40,773 bases of DNA, from NCBI RefSeq assembly GCF_027484545.1, contig NZ_JAIXST010000044.1, positions 1 to 40,773 on the forward strand. Direction: 5' to 3'. Of the stretch, positions 7,111 to 14,930 are shown piece by piece (the stretch's first letter is position 1; each line of letters starts with the position of its first letter). The DNA comes from Runella sp. (lineage in GTDB: Bacteria > Bacteroidota > Bacteroidia > Cytophagales > Spirosomataceae). Made by a program: the position numbers and the translations under genes. The notes beneath the pieces were generated by a model that had not been told where the DNA came from, ran no database searches, and saw only the letters and a list, made by a program, of their open reading frames with translations.

Positions 7111-8080
7111 ACTTAATCTTCACTTTTGTGGCTCCGTAGCCAAATTTTTCCTTCTGAGCATCTTCAAAAAATTTCACGTTTTTGTGTTTGCTCATGCGGC
7201 GGTGGAGTTCCATTCGTAACACGCCGTTGCCTACGCCGTGGATAAACGTAATCTCGTCCATGCCGCTGGCGATGGCTTTTTCCAATTGAGTTTCAAAGGC
7301 ATTCAGTTGAATTTCTACCATTTGGGTATTGCTCAACTTCAGAAAATCGCGGGTGAGTTTTTCGATGTGCAGGTCAATGACTGAAGCAGGTCGTTCAATT
7401 TTGGAGGGAGTGGTAGGTTCCGGTTCATTTTTTTCAAACATCTTTTCCATCAATGTTTGAGCATTGAGCGGCTCCTCAATTTTTTCGTCGGCATCAAGTT
7501 GGAACAGATAGGCGTCTTTGTCGAGAAGTGGCGCTTTACGTTTGTTTTTGAAAAATGTATTAGCTCGAAACTTCAGCCGTTTGCTCAAAGGAGCACGTTC
7601 GGGAGCAAAACCTATGGTAAAATACAGGCAATTGAACACAAATGTTCCCCAATCCTCGAAGTCCTTGATCAGTAAGTCCTGTACTTTCAGGCTGCTTTTA
7701 GCTTTCAACATTCCGCCCGAAAGGCCGCGTTGGTGGCGCTCGGTAGGCATGGTAAGGGTATAGGGTAAATCCCAATCGGTGTTATTAACCAAATGCAATA
7801 CTAATTCGCGGTCGTTGAGCGGGACGAATGCCATGAAAATGCCTTTTTCAGCCTTAATTCCCGTTGGACGAGTTTCGGTAGCTTTTTCGGTAGGCTTTGC
7901 GCTTGCCTGTCCACGGAAAGCTTGTGCTTCCTGGGCCGATACGACGGCCAATTCACGCTTCATGACGGGTACACGAAATCCGTCTTCTATTTCAACTTCA
8001 ATTACATTGTTGGGCAAAATGCGAGTAACAATGCCTGCTTCTTTGGAATGTACAAATCTAACTTTATCGCCTACGTTCAT
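7109..8080 (-). CDS. DUF2027 and Smr domain protein
   Basis: A 323-residue two-domain protein common in Bacteroidota. It opens with an SH3-like DUF2027 segment (MNVGDKVRFVHSKEAGIVTR); the middle is a beta-rich region, with a Lys/Arg-rich stretch near 170-190; and the C-terminal 91 residues (233-323) are a Smr domain with its three motifs, VIDLH, the HGVGNG loop (281-286) and GATKVKI. Smr domains from MutS2-type proteins nick DNA or act on mRNA of collided ribosomes; which applies here is unknown. Its ATG overlaps the toxin stop as ATGA (8080-8077), so its translation appears coupled to the toxin-antitoxin pair. Confidence 0.88.
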   Translation of the reverse strand: MNVGDKVRFVHSKEAGIVTRILPNNVIEVEIEDGFRVPVMKRELAVVSAQEAQAFRGQASAKPTEKATETRPTGIKAEKGIFMAFVPLNDRELVLHLVNNTDWDLPYTLTMPTERHQRGLSGGMLKAKSSLKVQDLLIKDFEDWGTFVFNCLYFTIGFAPERAPLSKRLKFRANTFFKNKRKAPLLDKDAYLFQLDADEKIEEPLNAQTLMEKMFEKNEPEPTTPSKIERPASVIDLHIEKLTRDFLKLSNTQMVEIQLNAFETQLEKAIASGMDEITFIHGVGNGVLRMELHRRMSKHKNVKFFEDAQKEKFGYGATKVKIK

Positions 8081-8433
8081 TTTGGTATACTGCGTTGTCT
8101 AATTCCGTCGTCACTGATGACGGTAAAGTGAAATTCAAATGGATGAAAACCTGTTTCTTGTAAGTTTAATAAAATTTGAGCGGGAGCTTCGGGATGAAAT
8201 TGGGGAAGTCTGAAATATATGACCCCGATTGGGCGATACCCTTCTTTGAATATTAAGGTTCCAAAATCACTGTCAAAAGTAAGTATAAGTCGATGCTCGT
8301 TAATGGCGAATTCAATTACTTTAAAATCTTCTATACTTGGATTTTCTATTGAAATATGCTTAATGTCCCAGTTTTTAGATGCTAATAACTTAAAAGAAGC
8401 CATTGGGAAATTTTCGTCAGCTAACCATTTCAT
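8077..8433 (-). CDS. DUF5615 family PIN-like toxin
   Basis: A 118-residue PIN-like protein, putative RNase toxin. The family pattern is complete: MKWLADENFP gives the first acidic pair (D6, E7), ISIENPSIEDFKVIEFA the middle, ILTFDSDFG the central acidic motif (D54, D56), and YRPIGVIYFRLP the closing strands. Encoded directly after the DUF433 gene with an ATGA overlap (8433-8430), the standard order for this toxin-antitoxin pairing. Full length with no broken motif, so probably functional. Growth-inhibiting activity is inferred from the family. Confidence 0.87.
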   Translation of the reverse strand: MKWLADENFPMASFKLLASKNWDIKHISIENPSIEDFKVIEFAINEHRLILTFDSDFGTLIFKEGYRPIGVIYFRLPQFHPEAPAQILLNLQETGFHPFEFHFTVISDDGIRQRSIPK

Positions 8434-8678
8434 GAAGCCTGTTTTAACGGATAAGTAGGTAAGTATAATAGACCATCCTTTGCCATTTGGAGCATAAATG
8501 TATATACTGCTAATAAAGATTCGTGCGTTAGTCGAGGGTAATTCTCAAGAATCATTTGTTCTGTCCAACCATCACTTAATCGCTCAAGGATAAACTCAAC
8601 TGATAACCGGGTTCCTTTAATGACAGGTTTTCCGTTTAGAATCAGAGGGTCTGCGTGTATATGGTCTTGCCAATTCAT
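8430..8678 (-). CDS. DUF433 family antitoxin
   Basis: An 82-residue protein of the DUF433 family, a winged or homeodomain-like helix-turn-helix: DPLILNGKPVIKGTRLSVEF, ILERLSDGWTEQMILENYP, and LTHESLLAVYTFM. These are the antitoxins of DUF5615 PIN-like toxins, expected to bind the toxin and to repress the operon. First gene of an ATGA-overlapped chain of three. No clear -7 box was found upstream, where the sequence is AT-rich. Confidence 0.88.
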   Translation of the reverse strand: MNWQDHIHADPLILNGKPVIKGTRLSVEFILERLSDGWTEQMILENYPRLTHESLLAVYTFMLQMAKDGLLYLPTYPLKQAS

Positions 8679-8834
8679 TTTACTAATAGTTTTTTACAAA
8701 TTTATCTAATTTTCGGCGAACTCTAATCAATTGCCCTATTTGATTAATATCAAAGTCTCCTTTTACAGATAACGACTTTGCCTCCTAATAGTTCCCGAAT
8801 GGCAGTACCGGCAGCCACGGTTCATAGCTAAATA

Positions 8835-8869
8835 ATAAAGGCTGCCGCAATTGTTGCGACAGCCTTTAT
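8835..8869 (-). terminator. Intrinsic terminator after ahcY
   Basis: A 15-bp stem with one mismatch (8835-8850 with 8854-8869) has a TTG loop and is A/T-flanked on both sides (TTATTATT on the minus strand). It is correctly placed 39 nt past the ahcY stop. Confidence 0.75.
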
Positions 8870-8877
8870 CTTTATTC

Positions 8878-8905
8878 GGACTCCTCGTTTCTCGCTCCTC
8901 AGGTC
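8878..8905 (-). repeat. GGAGTCAGAAG-type dispersed repeat, copy 2
   Basis: On the minus strand it reads CCTGAGGAGCGAGAAACGAG then GAGTCC, immediately after the ahcY stop and before its terminator. Related to 1538-1571 by shared GAGGAG and CGAGAAA blocks. Confidence 0.35.
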
Positions 8906-8907
8906 TA

Positions 8908-10224
8908 TTAATAACGATATAGTTCTGATTTGTAAGGTCCTTCTACCGTTACACCGATGTAATCAGCTTGTTCTACGTCCAAAGTTTCCAATTTGGCACC
9001 GATGTGAGCTAAGTGAAGTTTAGCCACTTTTTCGTCCAAATACTTAGGAAGGATATATACTTGTTTTTCGTATTTGCCCGGGTTGGTGTACAACTCGATT
9101 TGCGCCAATGTTTGGTTACAGAAAGAGTTTGACATTACAAACGACGGGTGACCCATCGCACAGCCTAAGTTCACCAAACGACCTTCGGCCAATACGATGA
9201 TTTCTTTTCCTTCTACTGTATACAAATCCACTTGTGGTTTGATTTGTATTTTGCTGTCGCCGTGCGTTGAGTTCAACCAAGCCATGTCGATTTCGTTGTC
9301 GAAGTGGCCGATATTACATACAACCGCCTTGTCTTTCATGGTTTTGAAGTGACGTGGCTTGATGATGTTGATGTTACCGGTTGCAGTTACAAAGATATTG
9401 GCGCGAGTAGCGGCTTCGTCCATCGTTACGACTTCAAAACCGTCCATCGCTGCCTGAAGCGCACAGATTGGGTCGATTTCGGTCACCAATACGCGGCAAC
9501 CTGCCCCGCGAAGTGATTCGGCCGAACCTTTACCTACGTCACCATAACCGGCAACGACGGCTACTTTACCGGCCAACATCAAGTCAGTAGCACGACGAAT
9601 CGCGTCTACCAATGACTCTTTACAGCCGTATTTGTTATCAAATTTAGATTTTGTTACCGAATCGTTTACGTTGATGGCAGGAAGATACAATGTTCCGTTT
9701 TTCATACGCTCGTACAGGCGGTGAACACCGGTTGTCGTTTCTTCTGACAAACCGCCGATACCCGCTACTAATTCAGGATACACGTCAAACACCATGTTGG
9801 TTAAGTCACCACCGTCGTCCAAAATCATGTTAAGTGGCGCGCGCTCTTCACCAAAGAAAAGTGTTTGCTCAATACACCAATCAAACTCTTCGGCAGTCAT
9901 GCCTTTCCACGCATATACTGAGATACCCGCTGCTGCAATAGCTGCTGCTGCGTGATCTTGAGTTGAGAAGATATTGCAGGAAGACCAAGTTACTTCTGCG
10001 CCCAATGCTGTAAGGGTTTCAATCAAAACGGCCGTTTGAATGGTCATGTGCAAACATCCTGCGATGCGTGCGCCTTTCAAAGGCTTTGATTCACCATATT
10101 CAGCACGAAGCGCCATCAAACCTGGCATTTCGGCTTCTGCCAAACGCATTTCTTTGCGGCCCCAATCGGCCAATGTGATGTCTTTTACTTTGTACGGTAC
10201 GTACGTTCCAGTTGCTGTTGACAT
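8908..10224 (-). CDS. ahcY: Adenosylhomocysteinase
   Basis: Cytoplasmic NAD-dependent hydrolase that splits S-adenosylhomocysteine into adenosine and homocysteine, relieving product inhibition of methyltransferases and feeding the methionine cycle. The 438-residue protein has all family marks: [15 protein letters not shown] (57-71), [16 protein letters not shown] (81-96), the Asn/Lys/Asp cluster [17 protein letters not shown] (184-200), NAD loop GYGDVGKG (226-233), and the C-terminal LYRY. It has the shorter form lacking the roughly 40-residue insertion of some bacterial homologues. Monocistronic from a TAATTTTG promoter to a hairpin terminator. It generates homocysteine, functionally linked to the cysteine supply of cysE, but not physically. 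Confidence 0.97.
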   Translation of the reverse strand: MSTATGTYVPYKVKDITLADWGRKEMRLAEAEMPGLMALRAEYGESKPLKGARIAGCLHMTIQTAVLIETLTALGAEVTWSSCNIFSTQDHAAAAIAAAGISVYAWKGMTAEEFDWCIEQTLFFGEERAPLNMILDDGGDLTNMVFDVYPELVAGIGGLSEETTTGVHRLYERMKNGTLYLPAINVNDSVTKSKFDNKYGCKESLVDAIRRATDLMLAGKVAVVAGYGDVGKGSAESLRGAGCRVLVTEIDPICALQAAMDGFEVVTMDEAATRANIFVTATGNINIIKPRHFKTMKDKAVVCNIGHFDNEIDMAWLNSTHGDSKIQIKPQVDLYTVEGKEIIVLAEGRLVNLGCAMGHPSFVMSNSFCNQTLAQIELYTNPGKYEKQVYILPKYLDEKVAKLHLAHIGAKLETLDVEQADYIGVTVEGPYKSELYRY

Positions 10225-10282
10225 TTTGTATCTTAAAAATTAAACTTGTTTGCTGTGTTAGAATGATTCTCTAATTCTGATA

Positions 10283-10290
10283 CAAAATTA
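10283..10290 (-). promoter_or_regulatory. -7 promoter element of ahcY
   Basis: TAATTTTG on the minus strand matches TAnnTTTG exactly, 58 nt upstream of the start codon. No good -33 TTTG is visible at the right distance. Confidence 0.5.
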
Positions 10291-10368
10291 ACAGGTAATT
10301 GAATGAGAATTGTACTTTTTAGGGTAAGAAAATAGACGGTTCTTCTAAAAAAAGATATTTTTTGGCAT

Positions 10369-10481
10369 AATAACGGGTATAATACCCATTATTTTAGATA
10401 ATACATTATAAATAGGTGGTATTTGTAGATATTTTATCTAAGTCGATAAATGCAAAAATAATGGTATTATCCCGTGTTATG
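10369..10481. repeat. AT-rich palindrome pair in the ahcY-dnaX gap
   Basis: A 25-nt inverted repeat at 10369-10393 is centred on GGGTATAATACCC. A similar AATAATGGTATTATCCCGTG element lies at 10458-10477, resembling the reverse complement of the first. Between them lies TAGATATTTTATCTA (palindromic). The gap 10291-10535 holds nothing else recognisable. Possibly an operator array or the remains of a small transposable element. Confidence 0.4.
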
Positions 10482-10535
10482 GGTTAGGCATTCGGCATTT
10501 TTATAGTTGTTGTACCTTCCAAATTTACCCCTTTC

Positions 10536-10874
10536 ATTAGAAAAATTTTGACAAAATCGAAACTATCTAAGCAAGAACTTTTCGATTTTTCAATCCATTT
10601 ATTTCAAAAAGTTACCGTTGTCCCCGGTTTCACACTTTCATCAGAAATAGTGGAAGAAGCCTATAATTGGTGCGGAACTATTGACCCTAAAGATGTTTTA
10701 TAGGTAGCTTTGACATTACAACTCGCCGGCTCAAAGTTTATTACTCGTGACAGTATTCTGCACAACGGCTTAAAGGCAAAAGGTTTCGATAACGTCGTAA
10801 TGTTTCACGAAGTATTTGGAAGCAGACTTCGTAAACCCCTAAAAATCCACATCCAACCCCAACAACCGCTGTAA
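10536..10874 (+). pseudogene. PIN-domain (VapC-like) toxin relic
   Basis: Reading in one frame gives IRKILTKSKLSKQELFDF, then LFQKVTVVPGFTLSSE, VEEAYNWCGTIDPKDVL, an in-frame TAG at 10701-10703, then VALTLQLAGSKFITRDSIL and NGLKAKGFDNVVMF. This is the C-terminal two-thirds of a PIN-domain protein, in which DPKD and TRD carry acidic metal ligands. There is no start codon and the N-terminal segment with the first catalytic Asp is missing. The frame runs into the 3' end of convergent dnaX. With the intact DUF5615 pair 2 kb away, it marks a second, dead toxin gene. The call rests on recognised PIN pattern. Confidence 0.7.
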
Positions 10875-12605
10875 GTCAAGCAAAGCAGGATTTCTTTCGG
10901 CGAGGGCGTTGAATTTTTCCTGGGGGGTGTAGGGGTTACGTTTTACTTCGTTGGGGGCAATACGGTGCGTGATTTGGATTTCACGGTTTTGAAGATTTCG
11001 GCGTAAATAGCCGAGCAATTGTGGTTTTACTTCGTTGAGCAATGTTTCCTGGTGGAGATTATCCAATACCAACTCAATCGTCGTTCCTTCCAGTTTAAAC
11101 TCCCGATTGAGCATGATTTGCTCGCTGACTCCGCCGCCTTTCTGTTCCCGTAAGCGCGAGAAAGCTTCCCACGTTTGGTTCAACTCTTCCAAGGAAAACG
11201 GCTTGTCCGTCGTCCAAGTCAGCGATTCAGGTTCAGGGGTGGCGGGTGTAGCTGTTTTGACGGGTTCGGGCGTAACTACCACGGAGGCATTGAGATTGAC
11301 CGTAGAGCGAAGTTTTCCCAAATTTCCATTATTGGAGGCGTTCTGGTAGGTAATCGTCGGCTCATTGGTCATGGACTGTTGAGCAGCAACAGGTGACTGG
11401 GGAGTAACCCCTCCCTTCTCACTCCTGGCTTCTGACTCCCGGCCACTCCTCCCTTCTACATTAGGCTTTTTTTTTTCGTCTTCCGCGAGGGCGTTCAAAT
11501 CCAGTACGTCAGTGAGTTTGGCGAGTTTCATCAGGCACAACTCCACGTGCAGGCGCTGCTGTTTGGCGGCTTTGTAATTGATATCGCACTGACTTCCTAC
11601 GCTCAAGGCCGACAACAAAAACGAAATAGGAGATTTAGCCGATTGGTCAATGTATTTGTTTTTGGCCGTTTCCGATACTTCCAGGAGTTGAACGGTAGAA
11701 GGGTCTTTGGAAACCAACAAGTTACGGAAGTGTTCCAGCATCCCGATGACAAACAAATGCCCGTCGAAGCCTTTTTTGAGTACTTCGTTGAAAATCAGCA
11801 TACTCTTCGACAAATCGCCCGCCAAAAGTGCATCCGTCAGACGGAAATAGTAATCGTAATCAAGGATGTGCAGGTTTTCGAGAACGTCTTTGTAGCGAAC
11901 CGTTCCGTCGGTAGAAAACGTGACGTTCAAATCAAACATCGAGAGCGCATCGCGCAAACCTCCGTCGGCTTTTTGGGCAATGAGTTCTAAGGCTTCCCTT
12001 TCGGTTTTCACACCCTCTTTTACGGCAATTTGCTCGATATGGTCGGCGATGTCGCGCGGCTGAATCCGGTTAAAATCGAATATCTGACAGCGCGACAAAA
12101 TCGTCGGTAAAATCTTGTGTTTTTCCGTCGTTGCCAAGATAAAAATGGCGTAGCTGGGCGGTTCTTCCAAGGTCTTCAAAAATGCATTGAAAGCCGACGA
12201 CGACAGCATGTGGACCTCGTCTATGATGTAGATTTTGTACTTGCCCGTTTGAGGCGGGTAGCGCACTTGGTCAATCAAATTACGAATATCATCTACGGAG
12301 TTGTTGGAAGCCGCGTCCAACTCGTGCACATTAAACGACGCATTATTTTGAAAAGCCACGCACGAATCACACTCTCCGCACGGCTCTATTTCATCGGTAA
12401 GACTCTGACAGTTAATGGTTTTCGCCAAAATACGTGCATTGGTCGTTTTGCCTACCCCGCGCGGGCCGCAAAACAAAAATGCCTGTGCCAAGTGATTGGT
12501 GCGAATCGCGTTTTTGAGGGTAGTTGTAATGTGTGACTGTCCAACAACCGTATCAAATGTAACGGGGCGATACTTCCGAGCCGATACCACAAAATTTTCT
12601 GCCAT
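10839..12605 (-). CDS. dnaX: DNA polymerase III subunit gamma/tau
   Basis: ATPase subunit of the clamp loader and organiser of the replisome. The 588-residue tau form has Walker A GPRGVGKT (47-54), the zinc module C66, C76, C79 and C82, Walker B IDEVHML, the SRC sensor in PTILSRCQIF, and the domain III collar to about 370. A variable linker and a C-terminal domain (from about 490) follow. At codons 377-380 the coding strand has A10 (11476-11467); gaining or losing one A stops translation after residue 381 or 382, which would give a gamma-like product. The linker right after it is encoded by a dispersed intergenic-type repeat. Start ATG at 12605; monocistronic. Confidence 0.96.
   Translation of the reverse strand: MAENFVVSARKYRPVTFDTVVGQSHITTTLKNAIRTNHLAQAFLFCGPRGVGKTTNARILAKTINCQSLTDEIEPCGECDSCVAFQNNASFNVHELDAASNNSVDDIRNLIDQVRYPPQTGKYKIYIIDEVHMLSSSAFNAFLKTLEEPPSYAIFILATTEKHKILPTILSRCQIFDFNRIQPRDIADHIEQIAVKEGVKTEREALELIAQKADGGLRDALSMFDLNVTFSTDGTVRYKDVLENLHILDYDYYFRLTDALLAGDLSKSMLIFNEVLKKGFDGHLFVIGMLEHFRNLLVSKDPSTVQLLEVSETAKNKYIDQSAKSPISFLLSALSVGSQCDINYKAAKQQRLHVELCLMKLAKLTDVLDLNALAEDEKKKPNVEGRSGRESEARSEKGGVTPQSPVAAQQSMTNEPTITYQNASNNGNLGKLRSTVNLNASVVVTPEPVKTATPATPEPESLTWTTDKPFSLEELNQTWEAFSRLREQKGGGVSEQIMLNREFKLEGTTIELVLDNLHQETLLNEVKPQLLGYLRRNLQNREIQITHRIAPNEVKRNPYTPQEKFNALAERNPALLDLQRLLGLDVDF
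11401..11462 (-). repeat. GGAGTCAGAAG-type dispersed repeat inside dnaX, copy 3
   Basis: On the coding strand the linker at residues about 382-402 reads GGGAGTCAGAAGCCAGGAGT then GAGAAGGGAGGGGT, similar to the tract after cysE. It translates as a low-complexity SGRESEARSEKGG linker. It looks like an intergenic repeat tolerated in a disordered part of a core protein. Confidence 0.45.
11467..11476 (-). other. A10 slippage tract in dnaX
   Basis: Coding strand GAA AAA AAA AAG holds ten consecutive A. With eleven A the frame reads K-K-K-A then TAA (11463-11461); with nine it reads K-K-S-L-M then TAG. Both would end a product of 381-382 residues, just past the clamp-loader domains. Thermus dnaX uses an A9 tract for transcriptional slippage to make gamma; E. 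coli uses a ribosomal shift at A AAA AAG. Confidence 0.6.
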
Positions 12606-12699
12606 GGTCGCAAGTTAGCAAGACAACGGCTGAATTCAAACAGAAAAAAAAAGGCGGGTCGTTAACTAAAAAATTATCAGGATGTTATCCATAAAAACT

Positions 12700-12707
12700 T
12701 AACTTTG
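12700..12707 (+). promoter_or_regulatory. -7 promoter element of the barrel-protein gene
   Basis: TAACTTTG matches TAnnTTTG, 17 nt upstream of the start codon, implying a very short leader. The region is the divergent gap shared with dnaX, whose minus strand has TTTG, 19 nt and TAACTTGC ending 6 nt before its ATG, a weaker match. Confidence 0.42.
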
Positions 12708-12724
12708 GTATAAAATAACCGGCT

Positions 12725-13444
12725 ATGAAAAAACGAATTTTACTCCTTGCTTTTATCACCCATTTCGGGTATTTGTACGCCCAAAATTACGAAAATCGTC
12801 CCGCTCCCGATGATGCACCTCGGAAGCTGAGGCACATGGCTTCGCTCTCGTTGGTGGCGGCAATTCCGCAGGGGCTCTTTCGCGACCTTAACAATCACGT
12901 CGGATTCGGCCTCCGTGGCAATGTGACTACCGCCGTCAGGCACTTTCCGATTCAAATCGGCTTCGACGGCGGGTACATCACGCAGCAAACTGCCCGGAGA
13001 GAATTCAAAAACGGCAACGCCACTTTTCAGGATCGCTATAAAGTAAAAGCAAACAGCAATGTAGTTTCGCTGGGATTTACGGCGCGTTTTGACCCATTTG
13101 CCCACCAACGTCATTTGCCTGTTCAGCCATTCATTGACGGTACGGTGGGAACCAATGCGTTCTTTTCTTCCGTTGAAACAGCCTATTATGACAACGGTGA
13201 ATGGAATAGCAAAAACACGAATACAAAACCCCGATGGGCTTATATGTACGGTGGGTCAGTGGGCGTTGGGATTCCCGTAGGCAAGCAGATGCGCATTGAA
13301 GTAAAAGGGTCCTATTATTTCGGCGACCGAACCAAATACAAGACTGACCCCGTGATTGATGCACTCGGTACGGTAGAGTTTACAGAGAAAAAATCGGAAA
13401 CGACCATGTTAATTCCGCAAATCGGACTCAATTGGCTATGGTAA
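12725..13444 (+). CDS. Outer-membrane beta-barrel protein
   Basis: A 239-residue secreted protein with a clear signal peptide (MKKRILLLAFITHFGYLYAQ, cleavage after residue 20). The mature part shows alternating amphipathic strands typical of small porin-like barrels of Bacteroidota: MASLSLVAAIPQGLF, FGLRGNVTTAVR, PIQIGFDGGYI, NVVSLGFTARFD, WAYMYGGSVGVGIPVG, MRIEVKGSYYFGD, and a terminal strand ending MLIPQIGLNWLW with an aromatic last residue. The specific family and function are not recognised. Stands alone, divergent from dnaX. Confidence 0.8.
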   Translation: MKKRILLLAFITHFGYLYAQNYENRPAPDDAPRKLRHMASLSLVAAIPQGLFRDLNNHVGFGLRGNVTTAVRHFPIQIGFDGGYITQQTARREFKNGNATFQDRYKVKANSNVVSLGFTARFDPFAHQRHLPVQPFIDGTVGTNAFFSSVETAYYDNGEWNSKNTNTKPRWAYMYGGSVGVGIPVGKQMRIEVKGSYYFGDRTKYKTDPVIDALGTVEFTEKKSETTMLIPQIGLNWLW

Positions 13445-13551
13445 ACAAGGCTTTTTGTATTCGTAAAAATTACCAAAACTGAAAGCGACAACTTTGAATT
13501 CATAACGGGGAAAAAGTGTTCATCCCGAAGAGAAGTTAAAATCCCACCATA

Positions 13552-14397
13552 ATGATTGAAACATTTAAAAGAAACTGGAAAAGTTATCTCATAGAGGCAT
13601 GGACATTGGGTATGTTGATGGGCGCTATTTGTCTTTTTGTCATCTTAATGGAGCACCCCAGCGTTGGCTTAAACCAAAAAATTACTTCCGCGTTTTTACG
13701 ACGCTTGCTGATTGCCTTAGGAGTAGGAATCACTGTTTGCTTGGTCATTTATTCTAAGTGGGGTACAAAAAGCGGTGCTCACATGAATCCTGCCTTTACC
13801 TTAGCCAATTATCAGTTGAATCGAATTTCGCTCACCGATGCCGTTTTCTATATCATATTCCAATGTTTGGGGGCAGTACTCTTTATGTATCTCCTTAAAT
13901 GGTTGGCCTTTGACTTCATTGAGCATCCCAATGTTACGTATGCCGCCACTGTTCCGGGCCATCAGGGAATAGCGGTTGCCTTCGTAGCTGAGGCAATTTT
14001 AGCCTTTGTTCTTTTTGGCACTGTACTCATTATAAGCAACAGCAAATTAGCAACTTATACGGGCTACGCTGTCGGTTTTCTGGTCTTTTTATTCATTGTT
14101 TTTGAAGCTCCTCTGTCGGGTATGAGTATCAATCCGGCGCGAAGTCTGGGTTCAGCCATTCCTTCCCATATTTGGACGTCTTTTTGGGTGTATTTGGTCG
14201 CTCCCGTCGGCGGAATGCAATTGGCGGCTTATTTATACCGAAGATGGTACCTCAGCCAAACGGGGGAATGCAGAAGTATTGACTGTTTTATGAGTGGCAA
14301 ACAACACCAAAACGCCGTTTATTACGTAACTCAGTGGTTTGAAAAAAAGCAAACCGGGGAATTAGATACCCACGTGAATAAAATAGCCGACAACTAA
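13552..14397 (+). CDS. MIP family channel (aquaporin/glycerol facilitator)
   Basis: A 281-residue inner-membrane channel with six predicted helices. Both half-helix signatures are intact: AHMNPAFTLA (Asn79-Pro80-Ala81) and the second INPARSLGSA (Asn194-Pro195-Ala196, Arg197 forming the constriction). Helices include LGMLMGAICLFVILM, LIALGVGITVCLVIY, GAVLFMYLLKWLAF, VAEAILAFVLFGTVLII, YAVGFLVFLFIVF and SFWVYLVAPVGGMQLAAYLY. The C-terminal 45 residues are a soluble tail with a Cys pair (CRSIDC). Water versus small-solute selectivity cannot be settled by eye. Convergent with the MOSC gene 4 nt away. Confidence 0.9.
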   Translation: MIETFKRNWKSYLIEAWTLGMLMGAICLFVILMEHPSVGLNQKITSAFLRRLLIALGVGITVCLVIYSKWGTKSGAHMNPAFTLANYQLNRISLTDAVFYIIFQCLGAVLFMYLLKWLAFDFIEHPNVTYAATVPGHQGIAVAFVAEAILAFVLFGTVLIISNSKLATYTGYAVGFLVFLFIVFEAPLSGMSINPARSLGSAIPSHIWTSFWVYLVAPVGGMQLAAYLYRRWYLSQTGECRSIDCFMSGKQHQNAVYYVTQWFEKKQTGELDTHVNKIADN

Positions 14398-14401
14398 GTT
14401 C

Positions 14402-14893
14402 TTATAACTTGCTCACTTCATCGCCTACCCGAATTGTACCTTCCTGAATAACCTTGGCGGTAATGCCTCCGTGCCCGCGCATGGCATTGTAGCCGCCTAC
14501 ACCAAAGTGTTCTTCCATGCGGCTGCACGGTTGACACAATCCCGTCATTTCTAAAATCACATCTCCAATTTGAATACGGTGGTCTTTGAGTGCCAATAGG
14601 TTGATGCCTTTCACCACGATATTCCGTCGGGTCAGCGCCGGGTCGATGGATTCTTTTCCCAAATAAGAAGCTACGGCGTCCAGATGCTCTGCCTGAATCA
14701 ACGTAACCTGACGCTTGCTGTCGGCAGTACCTTTGTAACGATCGCCTTCCAATCCCTTCCCGATGTGCGCATAAGTTTCCGTCACCGACTGCATGGGTTG
14801 GCGAGACGCAGGCCGAACCTGTATCAAAACCACTTCGCCTGCCTGCGAAAAATGGCTCATGAGTTCTTTGAGGGGTGATGGGTCTGTAAACAT
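14402..14893 (-). CDS. MOSC domain-containing protein
   Basis: A 163-residue protein with a MOSC domain, the sulfur/molybdenum-cofactor handling fold of YiiM-type proteins and the C-terminus of MoCo sulfurase. Visible features are HIGKGLEGDRYKGTADSKRQ, VTLIQAEHLDAV, the RRNIVVKGINL strand, and the conserved Cys in MTGLCQPCSRMEEHFG. The GLCQPCSRME motif near residue 125 matches the family Cys. An in-frame ATG at 14860 is an alternative start. Metal-sulfur transfer or N-hydroxylated base reduction are the known family roles; this one is unassigned. Confidence 0.85.
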   Translation of the reverse strand: MFTDPSPLKELMSHFSQAGEVVLIQVRPASRQPMQSVTETYAHIGKGLEGDRYKGTADSKRQVTLIQAEHLDAVASYLGKESIDPALTRRNIVVKGINLLALKDHRIQIGDVILEMTGLCQPCSRMEEHFGVGGYNAMRGHGGITAKVIQEGTIRVGDEVSKL

Positions 14894-14930
14894 TTTAGAT
14901 TGTTTTAATTGGAATGATGGTTATTGAAGG

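Noticed and set aside
8683-8784. Minus-strand frame without ATG (SLSVKGDFDINQIGQLIR) upstream of the antitoxin
   Set aside because: Looks slightly coding and might be the end of a lost gene, but it has no start and no family was recognised; too weak to list as a pseudogene.
10222-10287. Inverted repeat ATTTTGTATC / GATACAAAAT around the ahcY start, considered as an SAH-type riboswitch
   Set aside because: The upstream arm overlaps the -7 box, so it is only partly transcribed, and no SAH or SAM riboswitch consensus is visible.
11547-11990. Plus-strand open frames of 139-147 codons within dnaX
   Set aside because: Antisense shadows of the strongly conserved dnaX sequence; no recognisable motif.
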